Assembly: GCA_047967505.1 (NCBI GenBank)
Contig: CM106539.1
DNA from: Dipteris shenzhenensis
Taxonomy: Eukaryota; Polypodiophyta; Polypodiopsida; Gleicheniales
DNA: 64,000 nt
Reading direction: 5' to 3' (one strand)
Shown here: piece after piece, positions 1 to 11,319 of the stretch
Position numbering within the stretch: the first letter of the stretch is position 1
Layout: every line of letters begins with the position of its first letter
Notes under the pieces: model-generated
Seen by the model: only the letters and a program-made list of their open reading frames with translations
Told to the model about the DNA's origin: nothing
The model's database searches: none
Made by a program: the position numbers and the translations under genes

Positions 1-1154
1 GAAGAAGATATCAACCTTCAGGATGAGGGGCTGCAAGTGGCTGCTCTTGACCTTGTTCAACTGAGGAAAAAAACTCTGAGGGGAGCAGAGCCAGTTGAAG
101 ATTTTGATGTTCAGAGCAGCAACTATGCAGTGCCCATGCTTCCAGGTGTGTTGATTGTGGAAAGGATTATGTTTTCCTCCATGATATAGAGTGTATGTTT
201 GATTTGAGGGAGGACTATGCCATTTCCCTTATTGCCCAGGCTTCAAGGCTTGACAAGGAGGTTGGCATAGAGGATGACCATTCACTTCTGGCTTTGGAAA
301 CAATGTTTGATCCTGTAGAGGCCCTTTCATTTTGTTTCAAAGAGGCTGAAAAGTTCCAAGAGCCAGATGAAGCTGCCTTCCAGCTCACACAGGAAGCTAT
401 GAATCTCTCAGCTCTATACACAGAAAAGACTAGAGAAGAGGCTGTACAAGAAGGGAGAGGGATAAATCTTTGGAAAGATGAACTGCATGTTGCTGATGAA
501 AATGAGAAGGTACTTCAAATCATATACTTTGACTTCTGCTTAACTTTAGTTTTGTAGGTTGTGTATTGTCTCACTCCAATCCTTTGATATGTTGCAGCTA
601 CAAATTGAGGATGACACATTCCTCCAGAGATCAAGTGGAAGCAGGCAGGTTGGGTTTCGCAAAATGTCAGGCCTAGCTCATTATATTCATGATCTAGGCA
701 GTGCCAAGATCTTGATTTAGCATAGGCAGTTGAGCAACAATGGAGAAGCCATTGTTTACTTCCTAAAATGTTTGTCCAGGGCTTTAGTGGACATGCTCTT
801 TCATGGCAAAAGGAAAAGATCATTTTGATAGAGAGGTTGTCTGCCATAGATATATTTGGAGATTATGTGAATAAGCAGGCCTCTAGGGCCGCTTACTTTT
901 TGTCTTACACTTCTTATGCATTAGCATGTGGTGTTAAGGACCCCAAATATCTGGAGGGCTATGGAAAACACCAGCTCGTAAGGTTTCGAGAGCCACCCAT
1001 GATTGCATCAAGCCACATAGTCCAAGAAGAGGAACAGGTGGAGAGAGCTGAAGAAAAGGATAAAGAGACAGTCGACATCAAGCCAATAAAGAAGAAAAAG
1101 ACTCCAATCAAGATCAAAAAGAGAGTTCCGATGAACAGGCCCTGGGAGAAATAG
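1..1154 (+). pseudogene. Unrecognised gene remnant, 5' end outside the window
   Basis: I do not recognise this protein. The reading is open from base 1 and continues through about 195-509. A GT-AG intron is plausible at 510-597 (donor after GAGAAG, acceptor TTGCAG). Coding then continues to a TAG at about 718-720. After that codon it resumes around LSNNGEAIVYFLKCLSRAL. A one-base frame change near 817 leads into ERLSAIDIFGDYVNKQASRA and a lysine-rich end (about residues KKKKTPIKIKKR), closing at 1152-1154. The protein looks acidic and helical with a basic tail and shows no membrane segment. The in-frame stop and frame change suggest a decayed or misassembled 3' part of a host gene. It is followed by AT-rich DNA and then a transposon-derived gene on the other strand. 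The coding assignment is inference from continuity of reading and composition. Confidence 0.4.
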
Positions 1155-1477
1155 GATTTAGTCATCGAATATAGCACAAACATTATATTAAATTTGAACT
1201 GATTTGTATAAAGTCTTTGATATCTGGTATGATCTTGTATAAATGATTAATAAGTTGATGATGAAATGATTTGTACATTTACATAGAGTGGTGTCGTTAA
1301 ATATTAAATGAACAATATATTGAAATTGTAAACAAATTGTATTAAGTTCAGATCATATGTTTCACATTGAAATTTTTTTCATGCATAACACCAAGAGTCA
1401 CTTGTTCCACTAAAAAAATTTCTATTGAATGAGTTTGAAAACATGTGGACATAACACCAATAAGTTACAAATGAGTC
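1155..1477. other. AT-rich intergenic segment
   Basis: No open frame or repeat of note. It is the likely 3' flank of the upstream gene remnant and of the minus-strand gene that ends at 1478. Confidence 0.5.
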
Positions 1478-4217
1478 CTATTCATGTTTACTTGTCCATT
1501 TATGGTTTCTAAATATCTTCGATTCCCTCCACTGTCTATGTCTCTCTGCTGCAATTGAATTGTCTAGAGCTTGTTGTCTTCGTCTTTGCTTTTGGGCTAG
1601 AAGAAAAGCAAGCTTGATTTTGGAGCTAGCAACTTTTCTTTTAGCATGCAGCCTTTGTAGTATGCCTCGGTAAAACCATTGGAAGACTTCCTTCAGACTA
1701 TTCGCCTTCTGACTCCCTCCATAGTGTTGTGTGTGTCTAAAAAATGCATTACGTGCCATGTAGTGAGACTTCTCCATGCCTTGGGTAGACCAAATAGCTA
1801 GGCATCCATACTTTTTGACAAAATAGGGAAGGTGGTTGTATATGATATGCTGTAAGACATAAGAATGCATAGTAAGTAATAAAAAAAAAGAAGATCACAC
1901 TTAAGTAAAAGAAAAAGACATAACCTTACCATGTAGTGAGTTATATTACAGGTTGTCCACGCGTCTTTCATTGACTTTCCAAAATGTTTAATTGCCTCCT
2001 CAAAGTTCTTATAATCACTCTTTGTCCATGTTACTTTGTCACAGAACATGAAGAGTTGATCAAGAGACCTCCACACCTCTGCTTTCCTATTTCGTGCTTC
2101 CCCACAGCGCCTCATGATCTTTCACAGCATTATGGACTTGCTTCCACAATCCATAATTAATCTTTGAAACTGCTCTACCTTGCCTTACTTGCTTACTGTG
2201 TTTGGGTCGAGACAAGAATCTTCTTGCCTTAACACCACCAATAGAGGGCTTGATTGGTACCTCCTTGCCATTGGTAGACTTTTTAAAATCCTTTGTGATT
2301 TGAACATCTCCTCCATGCAGACCTATATCGGATAACACTTTTTCCAATGCTTGAAGAGCATCCTTTCTATTTTTTTTGGGACAGAGTTTCCAAGCAAATC
2401 CAATATATAAAAATACCAATTTCTCAATAATTCGACATAGACCATGCAATGTGCAGATGTTAACATTACATAGTGGAATGTCCAGAATGGCCTTGAAGTC
2501 AGGGTCAACTTTATCTCTATTAGGTGCTCTCTTCCACCATTTTGAATCCATTACTTGAGCTGATTCTTTGCAGTAAAGACAAGGAGACTTTGAGTTGCTC
2601 CTTTACTAATGTTATACATGCACTTAAGTGTTTTAAGATCCCCGGCCATGTGCCACTCTACTTGAAAATCACCTTTTCCTGCAACATGGAGATTCTCGCC
2701 TTGCACTTGTCTTTTGATTATTGTTGGTATTTCCGTGTGATGAAACACCCAATCTAGTGTTTCATGGTCTTCGGTCTTCACCTGTGAGATTATAGAAAAC
2801 AAAAGTATTACTATATCAGATTTGAAAACAATGACCAAAATCAAGTATAAAACAACCCATGATCATACCTGGAACGAGCCTAACCACCATATGTGTTTCT
2901 CTGACTGCACACTAAAATACTTCGAACTCGCTTCAATCAATGATGTATCAATCGCTCCATTCATCAATGTAATAGTAACTCTTTCCATTTTCTTTTCCTT
3001 TACAACCTCACACTCATCCAGTTTGATAACAAATTTCAAAATGCCTTTGCACTCCTCAAATGTTATTCCATAAAGCTCGACCATTCTTTTTTGAAGTTGT
3101 TGCAGATCTAAAAATATATTGTTCCAAGGATCATACACAGTGGTTCCTTTAACACCATGAAATATTTCTTCAATATGGATATATTGCCCAATAAATTCAT
3201 CTATACTTTCATTCAAATGACCTCTTATCCTCCACACGGTTGCTGGATTTGGCAGTAAAACTCGTTTAATCCTTTGATCTTTCAAAGTTGAGGATATCGC
3301 ATGGAAAATCGAACTATATCCCTTCCTGCTAACTCCACTAACATCAAGAGCCTCTTGGATTATAGTGCCATCAACTTGATTATTGGATACAAAGTCCTCT
3401 ACAACATTGCGTTTGACTGTTTTGTATTTTTTTTCCTCAATCAAACCTTTTGCTACACCGCAAGAAAGCAATCCTTTCATTTGTTTAACAGGAAGAAGGT
3501 TCGGGTCCATATTTTCTTTTGCAGGCTCCAATAATTTCCTGTAATAACAACACAATATGACTATATTATTCAGCACCTCCATTCTTATTTTGCGACAATC
3601 AACGAAATAGATATAGTCTGGAAGAGAGCCTTTTTTAGTATACAAAATGATAAATTTCAATCTAACCTTGCTTCCTGAATTCGTCGCTTGCATCCACCAG
3701 TCCCAGCCTTCAAATTTGCAATGTTTTTAATCTTCCTGCTACGTTGTCTGTCTCCAAGCACGGTTCTCTTCTTTCTTGCTCTTGTCAACTCTTTTTTACT
3801 CTTTGAATGCTCCTCAATTTCATTCTGCAACTGCTGCTCCAATTTTGCATGAATGGCTATCTCCTCCATCTTGGCCCCCTTTTCTTGTAGGTACATCATT
3901 TTATACGTTTCCGCAAATGCAGACTGCGCTGAAATATAACCAAGAAGTCCATTTTGTCCATCGCCGGCAAACCTCAGTAATGTGGTGGGATTGACAAATG
4001 GAGGTGTAGAGTTTTTTACTTGACATTTTGGATATATGCTTCCATCGCACCATAAGTCAATATGTTGAAGCCCTTCTCTTCTCATATTTTCCCACTGTTG
4101 AGCATTCAGCACCGTATCCTTTCGTCTTTTTTGTGCTGGAGCATATTGTTCTTCCAAGTCGATGTGAAGATGGTGTAATCGCTTCTTCTCAGATAGTGAC
4201 TCACTAGTATCGGCCAT
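1478..4217 (-). pseudogene. Intron-containing transposase-like gene, two frameshifts
   Basis: The gene reads on the minus strand from ATG at 4217. Exon 1 is 4217-3667, intron 3666-3539 (GTTAGA...TTACAG), exon 2 3538-2869, intron 2868-2782 (GTATGA...CACAG), and exon 3 begins at 2781. A further intron lies at about 1929-1859 (GTAAGG...TTACAG). The splice junctions keep the frame. The parts look like an RNase-H-fold transposase: KLDECEV in a strand-like context (first acidic residue), MAGDLK followed by GATQ and SPCLYC (second acid and a Cys pair), LHGLCRIIEKL, and IWSTQGMEKSH (a possible third acid). These roles are inferred by analogy with large DDE transposases; I cannot name the superfamily. 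Two one-base frame breaks, near 2612 and in the GGGG run near 2105, interrupt it. It may be a dead element or a domesticated gene with assembly errors. No terminal repeats were found. Confidence 0.5.
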
Positions 4218-4729
4218 TTTTTGTGCTCCTCAGGTTGCGAAGTTTGTTTTTCAATAGCATAGTCGTTTTGTAACATGAATCATGGAAGTGTGGCGGTATC
4301 CATGTGAATATTTTGAAAACTTGCAATCACTAAGTTCAGTGATGGACTCTTAATGAAAGACCTGCACACGTCGGCCAAAGAGATGCGGAATCTTTGGTAA
4401 ACAAAAAAAAATCTAAGAGGATATTTAATACAAAATCGTGTTAGTCAGACAAAAGATTATCTTATTCCTTTTTGAATTGACAGTTCTTTAGTCCTTACTG
4501 ATAAATCTGAGCCACGTTTCCGTATTTTACTATTTTTGAGGTCTTTTAGGAGAGAAATAAATCAAAAAATAGTGAATTTCTTACAGGGCCCCAAAATGAG
4601 TTTCCTTTTTCCCTAATGGCTCACTAGCATAGTTTCTGACAAATCCAAAATAGTCTCACTGGAATGCAGCCAAAAGAGTCTTGAGATACATCAGAGGTAC
4701 AAGACAATTCGGGATAGAATACAGAGGAA
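4218..4729. other. Non-coding stretch between transposase-like gene and copia copy 1
   Basis: AT-rich, without a credible frame. It would contain the promoter of the minus-strand gene that starts at 4217. I see nothing else supportable. Confidence 0.4.
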
Positions 4730-5085
4730 TGTTGAGATATCGAGCTCCACTCGTGATATGCCAGGGTGACCATTGTGCATTTATGTCACAGACTTGTTAG
4801 CTGCAGATGCAATTGGTACACCGCCCATGAATAATAGCTGGGGATGACAACTATCTTTATGTACTCTAGTTAGTGGCTTAGCTAGTATGCCACCTTAGTT
4901 AGTTGAGTTTGGTTTGAGACCCACATATAGGGTTCACCTATTCTTTTGTACTTAGAATTCTTTTGTTTTTCACAACTAAGAAGAGGAAAACTAGTTTCAA
5001 CCTCCACCTTTGTGTATATTCCCCCATTGTGTATGTGAAGAAAGCTGCAAGTGAGACTCCTTCCTTCTCTCCCACTCTCTTCAAA
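4730..5085 (+). repeat. 5' LTR of copia copy 1
   Basis: It starts TGTTGAGATATCGAGCTC, as do the LTRs at 48858, 57156 and 62376, and ends directly before TGGTATCAGAGC. The length is 356 bases, against 353 for the LTRs of copy 4. Confidence 0.85.
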
Positions 5086-5098
5086 TGGTATCAGAGCT
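5086..5098 (+). promoter_or_regulatory. Primer-binding site of copia copy 1
   Basis: TGGTATCAGAGCT directly follows the LTR. It is complementary to the 3' end of initiator tRNA-Met, the usual primer of plant copia elements. Confidence 0.8.
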
Positions 5099-5592
5099 CG
5101 ATTCATGGTAACGAGCTGAAGAAAGCAAACCAACTTCACGGTGTCCTAGTAAGAGGAAAAATGTTGCTTTCCTTTTTTTTCAAGTTTGGGAGCAAATCTC
5201 TACAGGTAGCGTAGCCAAAAAGTGCAAGAGTGCACTGTCTCAGATTGGGACACCCTTCGCGGTGTGGCGAGAGGGCAGTATATGATTCGAGGCCATTTCG
5301 GGGCCCGTTTTGGTGGCGGAAGTTTTCTCTAGGCACTCAAGAAAGTGCCCTGTTTTTGTTGTTCAACCACTATTCTGCAGGTCAGTGAAAAGTTATCGTA
5401 GAAATTACATCGTATGCCTGTGCGCAGAGATATTAGGAGTGATAGAATCATTCTTATTGCCTGTTGATGCATAATTGTCAATAGGAAGTGACTGTGTGGT
5501 CAAATACCACTCTCATCAGTTTTGCAGATTTGCCCTTGTGAGGCAAAAGTTGTGTTTTTTTGTAGTGACAAAATATTTTGCAGTGTTTTGTA

Positions 5593-8500
5593 ATGGCGTC
5601 TGATGCTCTTTCACAGATTGTCACTAAAAAGCAAGTGACAAAGAACAACTTCCAAGCATGGAAGTTTAGAATGACGAATTTCCTTAAGGGAAAAGGCTAT
5701 TGGGAGTTCATTACTAGAACTGAACAAGAACCAGTTATTCCTAATGTTCCCAATCAACAGGAGTTGCAGGCATTTACTGAAAAGTTATGTACTGGCTGTC
5801 TATCACTATTTCAGATCTATGATTGTGCATATTTAGGATGCAAGCATGCTGAAGGAGGCATGAGATACTTTGACAAAAATGTATAGCACAAATATGCAAG
5901 CCAAGAAAATGCAGTTCAAACAGGAGTTCAATAATGTGCAGAGAGAAAATATGAGCATCAATGACTACCACATGAAGTTGAAGAAGATTGCAGATGCACT
6001 TGCTTCTATTGGGTCACCAGTGGAAGATGATGATTTAGTTTCTGTGACCTTGAATGGTTTAGGAAAGGATTATGCACAATTCTGGACATCCATTGCCGTC
6101 CATGAGAATTTTCTTGATTTTGAGGAGTTGATATATTGCTCTTCTAATTTCTGAAGAGTAGAGAAATGGTGGTGCATCTTCTTCAAGAGGAACTTCAAAA
6201 GAAGCTGTCTCTTCTACTCAAACGCTAGAAGAGGTAGAGGGAGAGGTAGAGCAGGCCGATTTGGAGGCTATGGAAGAAATCAAAATATGCAGCAAATTCA
6301 AGAAAACCAGGGTAATTTTCAAGGCAGGGGGAGCCAAAGAGGTCGTGGTGGATGGCAGAGAGGCCAAAATGCAAACAACAATGTTGAATGCTACTACTGT
6401 GGTAAAATGTATCATATGGTTAAAGATATGGTTAAAGACTACTACAAAAAGCAGAATGACATCATGACTGGAAAATTGCAGCAAGGCAATTATGCATCCT
6501 CTAGTAGACAGGGTGATGACAAAAATGAGCATTTGTTTATGGTGCAGCACATGACCAATTCTGTGACAAGTGCAGAAGAAAGCAATGATGTGTGGTATGT
6601 TGACTTAGGTGCATCAAACCACATGACAGGTCATGCAGAATGGATGTAGGATGCAAGGAAAAGGGACAGACCAAGATTTGTAAAGCCTGGTGATGATACT
6701 GCACATCCTATTGTATGCAGATTGGTAAAATTCCATTATCTATGTAGGATGGAAAAAAGAAATACCTGTTTGATGTATTTCATGTACGAAATATCACCAA
6801 GAACCTGGTTTCTGTTGGTCAAATTGTTGAGTAGGGCTTGCAAGTCAGATTTAATTGTCATGGATCTTTGTTTAGGATATGAAAAATAAAGGTCGCTTGA
6901 TAGCAAAAGGGAAGAAGAAGGGTAGGATGTTTACGTTAGATGTGGACATGCCTGAATTGAGTGCAGCAATGTTTGCACATGGGACCGATGTAGTTGCAGA
7001 TATTGATATCTGGCATAAATGCATTGGTCATGTTAATGTACAGTGAATTAAATTAATGCAGGCCCAAAATAGTGTTGCAAGATTGCCTAAGTTCAAGGTT
7101 ACAGAAATGCATAAGGTATGTGAAGCCTGTCAATTTGGAAAACAGGCAACGAAACCATTTCCTAGACATGTTCAAGAGAGTAAGAGGCCATTCGAATTAA
7201 TCCACTCTAATGTGTGGACTACTGAAGCTGCATCTATTGAAGGCTGTCATTATTTTGTCACTTTTATTGAGGACTACAGCAGAAAAGTTTGGGTGTATTT
7301 TATGAAAAAGAAAAGTGAAGCGTTTGGGTGTTTCAAAGATTTTAAAGCTATGGTTGAAAAAGAAACAGGCCTGCAAAAAAAAATGCTTAAGGTTAGATGG
7401 AGGGGGATAGTACCTCTCAAATGAGTTTGCAAGTTTCCTGCAGGAGCATGGCATAAAGCAACAATATTCATGCAATCATACCCCACAGCAAAATGGACTT
7501 GTAGAAAGGAAAAATAGGAATATTGGAGAGGTATCTCGTGCCATGCTCAACAAAAAAGACCTACCAGATTATTATTGGGCTGAAGCAGTTGCTACAGTAG
7601 TCTACATAATGAACAGGACTCCCACTGTAGCAATACATGGCATGATTCCAGAGGAGAGGTATACTGGTAGGAAACCATATATTTCTCATTTGAATGTTTT
7701 TGGTTGCATTGCCTATGTTCATGTGCCAGATGAGTTGAGATCCAAGTTGGATCCAAAAGCTGAGAAGTGCATCTTCATTGGTTATTCTCTGCATTAGAAA
7801 GGGTATAGATGCTATAACCCTTCTACTCGTAAGTTTACAGTGAGTAGAGATGTTGTTTTTGATGAGATGAGCAGCTAGTATAAACCAGCAGTAAATGGAT
7901 TACTGATGTAGATGCACAAAATGGTAATGCTGCATAGAATTCACTACAGCAATCACAAAATATTAGTGGACCTGTAGTGTCCTCTAGCAATGGTTCACAT
8001 ACTTTGCCATGGATAGGCAGATTGAGATCGGGAGGATCTCCTCAAAGCAATGAAGATAGTGGTATGCAAGTATCATGAAAAGGAAAAGAGAAAGTAGATT
8101 AGCCCATGGTTGATGTGAATGCAGGTCACTCTTATGTGGATGGTGAATCAAGTGGCTCAGAACAGAGCCTTGATGATGAGTTGGGTATTCCTTCTATTGT
8201 TACACCTGGAGTAAGGAAGACAAGGGATTCTTTGAGAGCACCTGGTAATGAGCCTGTTTTGCGCAGGTCTACCAGAGCTAGGTATCCTATGGATAGCCTA
8301 AAATATGATGGATTTATAGCCATTCACTATGCCTATATGGTTAAAGTGATACATGAACTAGAACCCACTTCTTTTGAGCAAGCCATGGGAAAAGAAAAAT
8401 TGGAGAAAGCCATGGATGAAGAAATGGATGCCATGGAAGAAAATGCTACATGGGAATTGGTGCCTTTGCCTAAAGACAAGAATGCAATTGGCTGCAAGTG

Positions 8501-8594
8501 GGTTTATAAGGTGAAGCACAATGCAGATGGTTCTGTGAACAGATACAAGGCAAGATTAGTATTCAAGGGGTATGCACAGACATATGGCATTGAT
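5593..8594 (+). pseudogene. Decayed copia gag-pol (copy 1)
   Basis: Gag begins with MASDALSQIVTKKQVTKNNF and includes a zinc knuckle around 6390 (CYYCGK, partly corrupted by a short duplication) followed by the protease segment YVDLGASNHM near 6600, where the usual DSGA reads DLGA. The integrase region (IWHK.IGH, then C..C, then HSNVWTT) shows that the first catalytic Asp of HSDVW is Asn here. Several stops and frame changes are visible, for example TAG at about 6646, 7434 and 7797. The frame ends in the N-terminal part of reverse transcriptase. It encodes no functional polyprotein. Confidence 0.8.
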
Positions 8595-8599
8595 CTACC

Positions 8600-8945
8600 T
8601 ATAAGCCTTCCTATCACATGGCTTTGAATCATCGAAGCTCTGCAACCAAGCTAACCTCTTTGTTGAGTACTGATGCATAGATCACAATGCAATCATAATG
8701 TTCTTGTAGTTTTTAGGAATCATGGGATCTCCTACCTTGTGTATGGATATGATGGTGTTAAGGGTCCAAGTGTGTGGGAAGCCTATGCAAACTATTTCAT
8801 TGAAGAGATTTGCTAAGACAGGGGCTAAGGTATCTATCCCATATGCAATGAATTTAGTCCATAGGCCCTCATGATCTTTGCTTGCTCATTGTGAAGCTTT
8901 TGGGCTGCATGTTTGACACCACCAATTGTGAAAAGCATGAATGAA
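8600..8945 (-). pseudogene. LINE (non-LTR retrotransposon) reverse-transcriptase fragment
   Basis: On the minus strand the translation shows LWTKFIAYGIDTLAPVLANL, then LFNEIVCIGFPHTW and IISIHKVGDP with NYK, followed after a frame change by LYASVLNKEVSLVAEL. This is the typical order of LINE reverse-transcriptase blocks 1-3 (L.NLFN.I...G..P..W....I..IHK.GD....NYR). It carries frame changes and a stop and covers only about 110 residues. It abuts the truncated end of copia copy 1. It is a dead fragment. Confidence 0.7.
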
Positions 8946-8946
8946 G

Positions 8947-9100
8947 ATAAGGGAGTATTTAAAACAATTTTCAAAAAAAATTATAGATTTGTATTAAAAA
9001 AGGGTACATTTTATTAATGAAAAATTTACAGATAAGGGATTTTAGAAATATGCCTTGAACGCACGTGATATAGAGGGTTTATACATAGTGACCCCCTTGA
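8947..9100 (+). mobile_element. MITE copy A, truncated
   Basis: It matches the right-hand ~155 bases of the 247-bp MITE at 27390-27636 in the same orientation, from ATAAGGGA to the terminal AGTGACCCCC. The left ~95 bases and the left terminal repeat are absent, and the right end is eroded (CTTGAA instead of CCCGAG). Confidence 0.8.
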
Positions 9101-9818
9101 AGGTGGTGGTATGGTAAAAATAGCCGACGGTAGAACTTCTGAACCCCTGGGAGTTCTCATGGGCATTAACATCAAAGTGTTCAGCTTCACGTACCCCGTT
9201 TGATTCGTGGTCCTAGACTTTTACCAGCCGCCCGAATATGAAGCCGTCCTAGGTAGCAGGCCCTTCCTGCGAATGTATGAAGTCATACATGATTGGTGTA
9301 CATAAAACATCTATTTACGGCATGAGGAGAAAATCATGCATGTTCACTTGCATACATACGAGTTCCACCCACTATCAAGACAACTATTTGCTGCGGAATC
9401 CGACACAACCAATAGGACTGCATCCTTGAAACTGTTCTGAAATTGTGAGAGAGAAGGTGACGGGAAGGAGGAGAATGAATTTTGGTATGCCCCTCTCCAC
9501 AAGCTAGAGTTCTCTCAGAATTGGATGCACATTCTGGCAAAGATTGACATCCCAAAAAGAATAGGATTCCAAATAACAACCCCTGAGCATGAAGAGTTGA
9601 GTATGATGGTACCCCTTACAATGTTTAACATGCTCAAACCCCGCGAGGTGAGCAAAGGGACAGTAAGGGTCAAATCAAACCTTTATTGGCTACTATATGT
9701 GGGCGCCACTACTGCTCACCATGAGTTCTCCCTAGGGTGCCAACTCCCTTTAGTTTTGTCTATCTGTTTGCCTACCTGTCTATCTGTCTATATGTTTGTC
9801 TATCTGACTGCCTATCTG

Positions 9819-9819
<1 letters not shown>
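9101..9819. other. Unassigned DNA, possibly the end of a minus-strand LTR element
   Basis: There is no recognisable gene. On the minus strand an AGTAGTGGCGCCCAC motif near 9700-9714 resembles a TGGCGCC-type primer-binding site. It would fit with the LTR start proposed at 21311 on the same strand. This is tentative. Confidence 0.25.
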
Positions 9820-9862
<43 letters not shown>

Positions 9863-9870
9863 TCCCCCCC

Positions 9871-9906
<36 letters not shown>

Positions 9907-9937
9907 CCCTCCCTCCCTCCCTCCCTCCTCCCCCCCC

Positions 9938-9976
<39 letters not shown>
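9820..9976. repeat. (CT)n microsatellite with CCCT-rich interruption
   Basis: Almost pure CT dinucleotides, interrupted by C-rich and CCCT repeats. The same kind of tract recurs at 20957-21137 with the same following sequence (tactactgatagc), so the two tracts are copies of one larger repeat unit. Long apparent reading frames across it are artefacts of the repeat. Confidence 0.95.
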
Positions 9977-10027
9977 ATACTACTACTGATAGCAAAACTG
10001 AGAGAAGAGTGCACACTTTACAACTAT

Positions 10028-10031
10028 GTGT
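10028..10031. repeat. Target-site duplication GTGT, left
   Basis: GTGT directly precedes the left terminal repeat. The same four bases follow the right one at 20900-20903. Confidence 0.75.
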
Positions 10032-10056
10032 AACACCTATTTCATTGATTTTGGAC
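10032..10056 (+). repeat. Left terminal inverted repeat
   Basis: It begins AACACCTATTTCATTGATTT and matches the reverse complement of 20875-20899 at 24 of 25 positions by eye. Confidence 0.85.
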
Positions 10057-10160
10057 TTTTTGTGTTGTTTTTGGACGAAGCCCAAAAATCCTTCCCAAAT
10101 GAAAACTTTACTTTATGAAAATATCCTTTCCAAATCAAAATTTTACTTTCTAAAAAGTTT

Positions 10161-10520
10161 CTTCCCAAATCAAAAGTTCACTTTGTGGCACTGTCATATT
10201 CACATAAAAATATTGTTTTTTCAATCTATACTTTTGCACCAACATGCAAGAATTTGAAATAATCCTATATTAGAAATTCTAGCTATATCTAAGTTATTTG
10301 TTAATTTAATTATTTTTAATATTTTTCCTTGACGTTTTTCCTTCCCAAATCAAAAGTTCACTTTGTGGCTCTATCATATTCACATACAAATATTGTTTTT
10401 TCAATCTATAGTTTTGCACCAACATGCAAGAATTTGAAATAATCCTATATTAGAAATTCTAGCTATATCTAAGTTATTTGTTAATTTAATTATTTTTAAT
10501 ATTTTTCCTTGACGTTTTTT
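10161..10520 (+). repeat. 180-bp direct tandem duplication
   Basis: Two adjacent copies (10161-10340 and 10341-10520), each beginning CTTCCCAAATCAAAAGTTCA, differ at only a few bases. They lie just inside the left end of the large element and contain no gene. Confidence 0.9.
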
Positions 10521-10794
10521 GTTGACGTGATAAATTTATAAATCCATGAAAGGAGACTTAAATATTTCATGAATATAACATTGTCACTCGGCAATATGCA
10601 CAAAATTTAACAAAACTTTAAATAAATAGAAAGAAGACATGATGCCATAAGACCAAAGAGGGTAATAGCAATTGTAGCTTTATGTATATGATTACATTGA
10701 GAGACGTTGCTCTTAGCTAGAGTCTTTATATCCAAAATGATATAGATTGAACATATGTTTACAATTTAAATTGTTGCTCTTAAAGAGCCTCAAT
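10521..10794. other. AT-rich non-coding DNA inside the large element
   Basis: No frame or motif of note between the 180-bp duplication and the subterminal repeat array. Confidence 0.4.
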
Positions 10795-11215
10795 TCGTGC
10801 CATCTGCATAATTTGACACCCCATTGTCTTATTGCTCAATGTCAGACAGTCCCTTGCCAGTTGCCATCTGCATAATTTGACCTAGGCTTGTCTTGTCAAG
10901 CCTTGCCCCTTGGGTGCATTGACTCCCCATTGTCTTATTGCTCAATGCGATAGTCCCTTGCCAGGTGCCATCTGCATTAACTCCCTCTTGTCTTGCCAAG
11001 CCTTAACCCTTGGGTGACATCCAGTGTAAAATACAGGTGCCATCTGCATTAACTCCCACAAGTTATCTTGCCAAGCCTTGCCCCTTGGGGGCATCGACTC
11101 CCCATTGTCTTATTGCTCAATGTGATAGTCCCTTGCCAGGTGCCATCTGCATTAACTCCCTATTGTCTTGGCAAGCCTTGACCCTTGGGTGACATCCAGT
11201 GCATATTTTGACTCT
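10795..11215 (+). repeat. Subterminal array of GCCATCTGCAT / CTTGCCAAGCC repeats
   Basis: Several imperfect copies of a 60-130-bp unit contain GTGCCATCTGCATTAACTCC, CTTGCCAAGCCTT and CCCTTGGGTGACATCCAGT. Such clusters near the end of a DNA transposon often serve as transposase binding sites; that role is inference here. Confidence 0.75.
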
Positions 11216-11319
11216 CATTTGACATACGAGGTGATGACTCTGATTATAATTGTCTTGGATTGGATCCTTGCCTAGTACCCAAATAAAATCCTTCAATGGA
11301 CTTCAATACAAAGCTTTAA

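Larger units (their letters stand above)
4730..8594 (+). mobile_element. Ty1/copia element copy 1, 3'-truncated
   Basis: A 5' LTR, primer-binding site, leader, gag and the first part of pol are present. The sequence then stops matching the complete copy at 57156-62728 inside reverse transcriptase, just after TYGID. The rest of reverse transcriptase, RNase H and the 3' LTR are gone, replaced by a LINE fragment. It is the most decayed of the three copies of this family in the window. Confidence 0.85.

Noticed and set aside
9737-10033. Long Ser/Leu-rich and Arg/Glu-rich frames across the (CT)n tracts (also at 20895-21237)
   Set aside because: Open in several frames because of the dinucleotide repeat; not genes.
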